From positions 72,578,984-72,642,983 of the forward strand of contig NC_088300.1 of the NCBI RefSeq assembly GCF_032854445.1: a stretch of DNA of 64,000 nucleotides, read 5' to 3'. The DNA comes from Liolophura sinensis (taxonomy: Eukaryota; Mollusca; Polyplacophora; Chitonida; Chitonidae). Positions 56,226-64,000 of this stretch are shown in pieces. The position numbers were made by a program, and so were the translations under genes. Within the stretch, counting starts at the first letter, position 1. Every line of letters begins with the position of its first letter. The notes beneath the pieces were generated by a model. The model saw nothing but the letters and a program-made list of their open reading frames with translations, did no database searches and was not told where the DNA came from.

Positions 56226-56724
56226 CCCTCGGGTAATTATTCATTACATCTTTTCCATCATATTATAATTTGGTGAAATGGACAAATGGAATTTTAAACA
56301 AACTGATCAATTTGCGTATAGATGTTTTAGTTAATGTCAGCAGGGTGGTTAATTCAGTATGTATAGCTTCTTCTGCAAAATGGTCAGTGATCTGTCACAA
56401 GCTTACAGCTTGGTGTAGTTGTACACAGTCTGTCTGATTTGTCCTGAACATCAATGTAAGTTTTCTTCCAAACAAAATACATGTAGATAATGACTGGGTA
56501 TTTCTGTTTTTAGTAACGGAGACTTCTAAATCAGCATAATTAGGAGTATCACTGAGCAAAACAGGTCACAGTTTATACATGACAATACATAATATAGTCA
56601 ATATAGTACATGTAGTAATTCTTGTTGTGTTATGTAACTTTAGTTCCTAAGAAAAATACTAAATGAGAGAAATATTCCTTACCCTTTTAGATTAGACGAG
56701 AGCATTGATTTTCCTTAATAGTTA
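56226..56724. other. 3' flank of the B30.2 exon
   Basis: AT-rich sequence without ORFs or recognised repeats; may contain the 3' UTR. No clear AATAAA close to the stop. Confidence 0.4.
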
Positions 56725-58200
56725 TGTAGTAAATCTTCCACCTCAAAAATATATATACCCTAACTTTCGTGTGGTACCTTGCTATACCTCTTGATGCAGC
56801 CTACACTTTTGTCTACAACATTCTCAGGTACCATTTTTTAGCTGTAGTGGCTGAAAGTGAAGTCATAACATTTTCTTACCTCGGTAAGGTCTAGAGGGTT
56901 GGGTAATAATACTGGGGGGAAAGTTTTCAGTTCTATCCAAAACAAATAAAATTCTGATGTATTTTATTTAGATATGTTAGATGCAAAGTAGCACAGCAGA
57001 AATTTATAGTGTATGAACAATTTAAATGCCTCTCTGTCAGTTTTATCCAATCAGTCCTCCGACTTCAGTTTGGAGGCATATCTTGCACCCAGTTTCCAGA
57101 ATTGCATATGTGAAGCGTATAAAGAGGACAAAGTTTTTAAATTTTTTGTTAGTAATATCTTTATTTGAATTTGGCCTTAAAACCAAAATCTTACATGGCT
57201 AGTGGTGTAACAGGCCACCTGGGTTGATACTTTACACATAAGTGTCTGGGATAGGATGTTTTATGGAGAACGGGGTTAAAATTTCTTTTTTGTCAAAAAG
57301 AAAATCTGCAGAAATGAACATTTACCCTGTGTTTCCTTAAAATCCCTAATTTTACCTGTAGAAATGAATTTAAAAACGAAAACAAATTTTTATTATCGTT
57401 GTTGCACAGACACCATATTTAATCAAATTTCATCAAAGATAAGAGACCTATTTCGAAACACAGAATTAGCATATTTAATGTTGTAAATTCACTGTGCATA
57501 CATAAGTGTCATACATGTATGTAGGTGTTTCAGAACATGTGATAAAAATAACCTGCTAGGTCTATCTATATACATTTTGAAACAGTTCTGGAAACAGTTC
57601 TGGTCAATGCAATGTTACACTCACCTGTGTAAATGAAATTTGGATAAGCGTACGGGGGAAATTTTGCATAAAAAAACAAGGGAGAGGAGAGCTGCGGAAG
57701 GACGGGGAGTAGACGGAGTTGGGGTTGTAAGGATTAGGGATAACCCATGGTAAATACACAAAAAGTAGTCCAGTTAAGTTAAGTCACTCACAAATAGACT
57801 TTATCACAATAAAGGTGATCAGACAAAAATTGGGTTTTCTTTTCTTTGATTTTCCTTACTATTTACATAGTTAATTTGTCAAATTCAACCTCAGAAATAG
57901 ATATCCCCTACTAAACTTTAATGTGGTACCATGCCATACCTGTACGGGCAGTTTGCACTTTTCTCTACAACATTTCAAAATCAACCTAGCATTACCGCCA
58001 CTTGGTTTGAGATGTGGTTGCCGGAAGTGAAGTCATAACATCTTCTTACCTTGGTAACCCTCATGGGGTGGGTAATAATAGTTGGTAGAAGGTTTTTAGT
58101 TCTACCCAAAACAAATAAAATTCAGATATAAATTAACTAGATGCAAAATAGCAGTGCAGAAATTTATAGTGTGTCTCTGTGGCAGTTTTATCCAGTTTCA
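56725..58200. repeat. Duplicated ~320-bp block (56725-57052 and 57880-58195)
   Basis: Two diverged direct copies share 'gaagtgaagtcataacat', 'ttggg/ggtgggtaataata', 'acaaataaaattc' and 'gcagaaatttatagtgt'. The ~830 bp between them shows nothing recognisable. Non-coding. Confidence 0.75.
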
Positions 58201-58404
58201 TCAGTGCTTGTACCCGAGTGTAACCTGGGTGTAACATTTAGCATACTGTTTTCACTTTATTTTGATAGAAAACAATCCCAAAACACTTAGCTAAAGGCTG
58301 TATAAATTATAGATAAATTTAAGTTTTAAGTTTGCAAGTGAATTTTTTCTTTGTTTAACCTGTGTATTGCAGCTGCTTTACAACAACAACAACAATGCTA
58401 TATA

Positions 58405-59937
58405 TACTATCCAAAAAAAGAAACGCATAACCCGGTTTTTTGCGGAGGTGATGCAGTCTTTTCAATTATGCATAACTAAATAAGAATTGCTATTCTGCAA
58501 ATATTTTTTTACACAGATTAAGGAAGGGTCCATATCTAGACAACAAGGCCATCAACTTGAGGTAAGACACTCACAATGAGTCTCCCACTTGAGTGGAATG
58601 TCAGTATCTGTTGTGACCACCACGGGCACGAATAACAGTTCTGACACGCCTTGTCATGGACTGGATGAGACGCTGGATAGAGGCCTGGGGAATGTTCTGC
58701 CACTCCTCCTGCAAACATGCAACTTGCTCTTGAAGCGTTTGGGGTTGAGGTTGACGTTGGCGTAGACGTCGATCAAGTTCATCCCACAGATGCTCAATTG
58801 GGTTAAGATCCGGGGAACGGGACGGCCAGGGTAGCACATTTACATTGTTTTCGGCGAGGAAGTCCCTTGTGACACGTGCCGTGTGCGGTCTGGCGTTGTC
58901 CTGCTGGAACAACTCCCGCTGAACGTCAATGACAGGTAAGAGGTGTGGCTGCAGGATGGTGTCTCGGTAGCGTACGGCCGTAAGATTTCCCTGAACGTGG
59001 ACAAGATTTGTACGACCAGTATACGATGTTGCTGCCCACATCATCACACTCCCTCCACCAAATCTGTCCACTTGGCGTACGCAGTTAGGGGCATAACGTT
59101 CGTGAGCACGTCTGTAAACCCGGTTTTTACCATCACGTCTCTGCAATAGGAATCTGGACTCATCACTGAACCAAATGCGTCGCCAGTTGCGTAGATTCCA
59201 TGCAGTCACGTTGTTACACCATCGGAGGCGATTGGCGCGATGGTGAGGACGCAGCACGATCCCAACATAGGGCCTCCTGGCTCTCAGTCCATGTTCCCTC
59301 AGCCTGTTCCGCACTGGTTGACCTGATATCCTCCTCAGTCCCGGTATGCTGGCTGCTGTGCTTTCAGGTGTAGCACAACGGTCACGCAAATGGAGGACCC
59401 TTATGTAGCGATCTTGGGCTGCTGTAGTGACACGTGGTCGACCTGAACGCCGACGGTCATTTGTTGTCCCAGTATTGTTGTAGCGGGCAGCAAGCCGTGA
59501 AATCGTGCTCTGGCTAACGTGTAGACGCCTAGAAATGGACGATTGGGACTCTCCAGCTTGAAGTCTTCCAATGGCAATATTTCTTGTGACAGTGTCAAGA
59601 CGTGGCATGTTGAATCAGCTTGAAAACACCACTTGAAAGACGCCGATTTCCGGCCCGAAGTTGCGGTTTTATAGTCACACACTGCATGCTTTCCATGCGT
59701 AAGTTCGGCGTGTAAGACTGCACGTGATGCAGTGTGGTGCTGTATTTTTTACTTCTTCCAAAAACAGCCTCCAAACTCAACATTTTCAACCAAGAAATGT
59801 TTTGAGGAATAAAATGTGTGCTAACTGTGACTATTAACAATATTAAAACACATTTTGCTCATGAAATGGAGACAAAATGTATTTATTTCATTTTAAAATA
59901 AAACAAAACACCTATGCGTTTCTTTTTTTGGATAGTA
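58405..59937 (-). mobile_element. Tc1-like DNA transposon, complete
   Basis: Flanked by perfect 23-bp inverted repeats (ctatccaaaaaaagaaacgc then ata; left 58407-58429, right 59913-59935) bordered by TA. About 1.53 kb with one intact transposase ORF on the minus strand. Length, TIRs, TA target site and DD34E transposase agree. There is no sign of decay. Confidence 0.93.
58601..59608 (-). CDS. Tc1-family transposase (DD34E), intact
   Basis: 335 residues, full length for the family. The N-terminal region has paired helix-turn-helix segments (about residues 1-110; first part ISRRLHVSQSTISRLAARYN, then a GRPR-type motif). The catalytic core has Asp in WFSDESRF (~150), Asp in FQQDNARPHTA and Glu in NPIEHLWDE, with 34 residues between the last two. 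It cuts at the TIRs and inserts at TA. No frameshift or stop, so it may be active or recently so. Confidence 0.95.
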   Translation of the reverse strand: MPRLDTVTRNIAIGRLQAGESQSSISRRLHVSQSTISRLAARYNNTGTTNDRRRSGRPRVTTAAQDRYIRVLHLRDRCATPESTAASIPGLRRISGQPVRNRLREHGLRARRPYVGIVLRPHHRANRLRWCNNVTAWNLRNWRRIWFSDESRFLLQRRDGKNRVYRRAHERYAPNCVRQVDRFGGGSVMMWAATSYTGRTNLVHVQGNLTAVRYRDTILQPHLLPVIDVQRELFQQDNARPHTARVTRDFLAENNVNVLPWPSRSPDLNPIEHLWDELDRRLRQRQPQPQTLQEQVACLQEEWQNIPQASIQRLIQSMTRRVRTVIRARGGHNRY

Positions 59938-60324
59938 TATTTATGTGAGGCTTTCTAGCTGCTTGATCAAAATCTAGTGCTCTGTATCCGTGCTCTGTGA
60001 TTGGTCAGTATTTGGACACTGAATGACAAGTGTGTATAGGGTAAAACAAAGGCTTATATTTTTTTAGTAAACATTATTCGGACAAAAAACAGTTGTAATT
60101 TTGTAGTCACCATTTCGCTTGAAGTAAAATTATCTGAATCTGATGCCATATTTCAAAACTTTCAAAAATTGGCTGACATGTACCTTAGGTACATGATCAC
60201 TTAATTATATTAAGAAAAACTTTCAAACTTTCTAAGGTATACCCGAGGGACATCATTCATTTTTTTTATATTTCAAAGTTTCCGAGGTGTACCTTAGGTA
60301 CATCTTCTAACATGCCTAAGTGTT
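59938..60324. other. Short intergenic stretch
   Basis: AT-rich, with a repeated 'gtaccttaggtacat' palindromic motif near 60180 and 60290. No gene seen. Confidence 0.4.
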
Positions 60325-61519
60325 GATTTGTGAATTCACAAGAATGTCTATTTCTTGTCCACCATGGTGAGTGTTGTTGCACGGCACCATTGCTTCAGTA
60401 GTACGATGTTTGATATCAGGATTGACAGTTAATTTGTACAATTACTCTTTGAACAGCTCAGCATTCCCAACGTAAAAAGGCGTGTGGAGTTGAAATATCT
60501 TTATACCAGAAAATTCAGAGACATTTTCATCCGAATGTACGTCTAGCAAATAGTACTCTTTCTCGGGATGGCCTAAAATCGTTCCGCGCGACATCCGCGT
60601 GTGAAGCACTACAGGAATCAACGGAATACATACCCTAGCATATACTCCAATGTCAACATCGACAACCGTTGTAGCAGTGGCAGTCAAAATCCAAACAATA
60701 AAATCACATTTGTTCAAAATCCAAAACTATTGCTACAATTCCAGACAGAGTAGTTTTTCAAGCTGGCCACCAGCATGGCGCGTGATGGAGCTTTACAGGA
60801 AGGGAAGCACTGGAAGAAACCGCTGAATGCTTCCTGTAAGACCCTGGTTTTCATCTATACCATACTATACCATTTTCTAGGAATTTTACCACGGACATCG
60901 ACAGAGCAAAGAACTAAAACGACGATGACTAAAGAATCCTATCCTTTTCTGGCTATCGCGGATGTCGAAGTGTTGAGTTCTGGAATGGTTGGGGCGCAAG
61001 GCCCATCGGAACTTCGTTAACAACAGGGAGCTGGTATCTTTGTGAGAAATCCGCAAAATGTGAAACAATTGTGGAATAGGGAACGAGCAGGAAGTGTATT
61101 GGAACAGGGATAGGCAGTTTAACCTTGAAACGGTAACTGACGCACAATTTTACCAATAAGAGGATCGCGATGCTTACTACAAATATTGCTAAGGCCGCGA
61201 TGTTTTCGGATTATATAATTGCGAACACATCGTAAAGCCCCAGGATGAGCTGGAAATTAGCCACGCGTGAGCAAACGAGTAGCCTGAGCATTTTGATTAT
61301 CTGGAAGGTGGCTGTGTGAAGGGAGGCTTCAAACGTGAATCCACTAACAAGAGGATCAGAGAAAAATATGGACATATTCCAAGGCGCTTTAAGCTGTTTT
61401 GTAAAGGTTCGGTTGAACTGCATATGGGTGTAGGCTTTTCTATGTATCAGGATTTCTACTGGGTTGTTTTGCAGCTCCTGATGCTTTTCTTCCGTCACAC
61501 TATTGGAGCCTGTCTCCAT
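60325..61519 (-). pseudogene. SLC26-type anion transporter, intronless broken copy
   Basis: The family order can be read on the minus strand without introns. First SDPLVSGFTFEASLHTATF (~61365). After an in-frame TAA (61211-61213), NIAALAIFVVSIAILLLVKL and RFKVKLPIPVPI. Then NEVPMGLAP (~60990). A frame change leads to GFFQCFPSCKAPSRAML (~60800). After a gap of about 65 residues, KCDFIVWILTATATTVVDVD opens the STAS side, including GTILGHPEKEYY and SGIKIFQLHTPFYVGNAELF. A TAA at 60442-60444 interrupts FKE-stop-LYKLTVNPD, which continues in frame. Functional relatives exchange sulfate, oxalate or chloride across membranes. Merged exons suggest a retrocopy; the parent gene is not in the window. 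Confidence 0.8.
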
Positions 61520-61577
61520 ATTTACGTTAAAGCGTAGTGTTCATTTAGTAGTATTATCTGCTTTATACAACCTGTAA

Positions 61578-61608
<31 letters not shown>

Positions 61609-62439
61609 GACAGAGGAGACACCGACTTGACAAACTGAACAAAATGGGCAAAACTCACACATAATAAAGCACTTTTCCCGCAACTAGATACTGAGTCAGG
61701 CATTCTGTCACTGACAAAAATAACTTCGCAGTTTGTGTTAAACTCCAGATAGAGTTTGTATGCGTAGGGTCATGAAAAAATTACTCTTAGACGAGTAACT
61801 CTGAAACAGGAATAACGTAGGCTGCCGTTTGGTTTTCGTCTATCTCCAGTAGGCTAATGGTCGGCCAGTGTGTAACATATGCTTTCTGCCATTTAAGATA
61901 CGTATATTTTAAAAGCATCCTTTTCCTTGACGCAACGATCACCGCGCGCACCTCTCGCTGTGGCGAACCTCCCCGGGGATTGGTGTAAATCACACGGAAA
62001 CGACATGGTTGATGATGTGAAAAGAAAGTAACTGCAATATTTACCAAGAGGAGAAACTGCTTATGTGAGAGATACTGGACATTAACTGCGCGAACGGACA
62101 CAACAATGAAGTAAAACACCAGAGATACTGGATATGTTAAGTCATTACCTATCTCGTTACATTGACTGGTCGTGTGTCAGGGATGATGAAAGTAAGGTAA
62201 TTGTATCAACGAAAGATACATAATGTCTTAAAGCAAACCTGTGTGGAGAAACACACGTATAAGCATACGTATGTGTGCATACATGTAGGTGCGACACACC
62301 AGTTACCAGTCAAGCTTACGATATTAATGCATCATGGACTGGTTATTGAAGACGTGTACTGTTATCAGCACCTGCTGGTATACCCGCTTTCTTGATCACT
62401 TAGTTACTGCAGCCCTCAACAGTAGTCCTTAACTCATTC
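61520..62439. other. Intergenic; AAT microsatellite and an unassigned minus-strand ORF
   Basis: An (AAT)n run of about 10 units lies at 61578-61608. A 110-codon minus ORF (61787-62119) has a hydrophobic start and a basic middle, but no family was recognised. It could be a further 5' piece of the neighbouring SLC26 copy or chance. Confidence 0.35.
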
Positions 62440-62662
62440 GTTTATTTATTTATTGATTGGAGTTTTACGCCGTACTCACTTATATTTCACTTATACGACG
62501 GCGACCACGACCATCTGAGGGTTGCTGCCAGACCTTCCATTGAAGGGCGGAGAGGAAGCCAGCTTGAGCTGGACTTGAACTCACAGCCACCGCATTGGTG
62601 AGAGGCTCCTGGATCATTACACCGCGGCAACGCGCTAACCAACTGAGCCACGGAAACCCCTT
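62440..62662 (-). repeat. SINE A, internally deleted
   Basis: Minus-strand copy with tail, a deletion between 'cttatacgacggcgac' and 'cacgaccatctgag', and a good tRNA-like head (reverse complement of gtttccgtggctcagttgg). Confidence 0.88.
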
Positions 62663-63189
62663 ATCTCATTCGTGTAATAGCTGCGTGCTGGTATCTGTAT
62701 GCAATTAAGTCATTTTGTAGAACTTCCTTACAGAACTGTATCCCAGTATCACGTCCATATGATTAGGAATTATCCTACAGCTGTTCTCCAGAGTTTCAAC
62801 CAGATATTTACTATTGTCCTTTCTTTTAGCAAGTTGCCTATATTCAACTCTCGGTAAAATGGATATGTTGGAGGACTATATTATTGCAAGGAAATGAAGT
62901 TGGAACACTTTCCCCAATTCATAATGTTAAAGCCCATAAGCTCGGTTTCGGCGGCAAGAACCCATTATCTCGAGTGACGTCATGATTATCAAAAAATCAG
63001 TGGCTTGCTGGATATTGGGTGGAGTTCAACGTGTTTTGACGGAGGACGACATCAGTTACCTAAACAGCTGTCGACTTAACTGTAAACCCGGTTACTGACA
63101 CTGCCATATTTGAAATGCATATTTCTTTGCATGTTTTAGTGTGATATAACCTTAATAAATGCATTTTATTTTATCTCTTGTAGTATATG
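62663..63189. other. Intergenic, nothing recognised
   Basis: No ORF, RNA gene or repeat identified by eye. Confidence 0.4.
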
Positions 63190-63560
63190 ATCTCACGGCG
63201 GTATGGTTTTAGAGATGGATGTCAAAAAATTAAAGCCATATAGTCTATTCGCAGACCACTTTGGGCTGTGTTACTGCGTGGAGTTTGTTCTAACCACTTG
63301 TTGGTGCAATCACTGTAAAACAAATTACTCTTTACGCTCATTGTCCAGCATGCAAGTAGCTTTTGAATAATTATGATATCACCCAAGGCAATGAGTTCTT
63401 GATGTCGAAACTAAGTTTATGGAGTATAACATTGTGAATTAGAAATAGTAGTCTAACTGCATTTTCCTAATAATTATATTGACGTTTAACATTTTGGTAC
63501 CGGACATGACTGAGTTTACAAATAGCTGAATACTCTCTAAAAGAAATAGACTATGCGAAG
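63190..63560. repeat. Right copy of the ~400-bp direct repeat
   Basis: Counterpart of 1-395: 'ctcacggcggtatggtttta', 'tagtctattcgcaga', 'gtggagtttgttctaa', 'gagttcttgatgtcgaaac' and 'aaaagaaatagactat' in the same order. Confidence 0.6.
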
Positions 63561-63829
63561 GGTTATTAATGACGTCAAGAAAACTGAAGCCATGAAGCAG
63601 GTGCAGTGTTGATCTCGAGTACACTGAATATCCGTGGGGTCAGTGGGAGCAAGCGATGCGTCTTATACTAATAATCAACGTACAGTGTGATTAAGGCTGT
63701 CACTTTTCCTTTTACTACAGAGAGCAATAACCTTTCCTATGGTTCATAACGGTAGTGACCGCTTCGGTGGTCCTTACGCTTAGAGCGTCGGGAGGTCGAA
63801 ACACGAAATAAATCAGACGTACATGAAAC

Positions 63830-64000
63830 CCGCAAACTCAAACAGAAAACATCACACGAACAACAAAATCATACAGAACACGTTAGATGTGCAACAGTCT
63901 AATAAAGGATGCAAAATACTTCAGATGTAAAAGAAACTTGAATACATAGACTACCCAAAATATATAAGATGTATGTAGAACAAACCCATAGTGAACACAA
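63830..64000 (-). repeat. Inverted copy of duplicated block delta (43.0-43.2 kb)
   Basis: The reverse complement matches 43020-43205: 'gtgttcac..tgggtttgtt', 'acatcttatatattttg', 'agtttcttttacatctgaag' and 'aacaaaatcatacagaacac' (as read here). The copy runs off the window edge. Confidence 0.8.

Noticed and set aside
58943-59149. Plus-strand ORF inside the Tc1-like element
   Set aside because: Antisense shadow of the intact transposase.
61787-62119. Upstream exon of the SLC26 copy
   Set aside because: No SLC26 N-terminal motif could be recognised; left as unassigned.

Overview
The window is animal nuclear DNA with long introns, GT-AG splice sites and very dense repeats. Numerous copies of tRNA-headed SINEs, together with minisatellites and a decayed RING/B-box gene cluster, suggest a marine mollusc. 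The species cannot be settled from the sequence.

Layout. (1) 1-3.1 kb: AT-rich intergenic DNA with two small tandem arrays and a possible LTR-like block. (2) 3.1-20.1 kb, plus strand: a complete galactocerebrosidase gene (GALC, GH59) in 18 exons, about 685 codons. The signal peptide, both catalytic glutamates and the C-terminal lectin-like domain can be read. Its introns hold SINEs, a pentanucleotide array with a 44-bp copy of exon 10 inside it, a 21-copy minisatellite grown from the exon 15/intron 15 junction, a decayed copy of the start of exon 16, and a 63-bp array. Exon 13 has a reading-frame ambiguity. (3) 20.1-31.3 kb: no convincing gene; SINEs, a 43-bp minisatellite and a LINE fragment. 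(4) 29.5-45.5 kb: a decayed tandem duplication with a period of about 5-5.5 kb, carrying copies of a TRIM 5' region and one dead RING exon. (5) 44.8-56.2 kb, plus strand: a RING/B-box/coiled-coil/B30.2 gene with a frame break, an in-frame stop in the coiled coil, a stop in the B30.2 exon and weakened zinc ligands, so probably a pseudogene. A decayed Ty3/Gypsy element (minus strand) and several minisatellites lie inside it. (6) 56.2-60.3 kb: a duplicated non-coding block and a nearly perfect Tc1-like DD34E transposon with an intact transposase ORF. (7) 60.3-61.5 kb, minus strand: an intronless, broken SLC26 anion-transporter copy. (8) 61.5-64 kb: intergenic repeats, including sequences matching the left window edge (direct) and the 43-kb region (inverted).

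The only gene that looks functional is GALC, a lysosomal glycosphingolipid hydrolase. The Tc1-like element may be, or recently have been, able to move. The most unusual feature is the repeated reuse of GALC exon sequence inside its own introns, above all the array of about 20 decoy 5' splice sites after exon 15.
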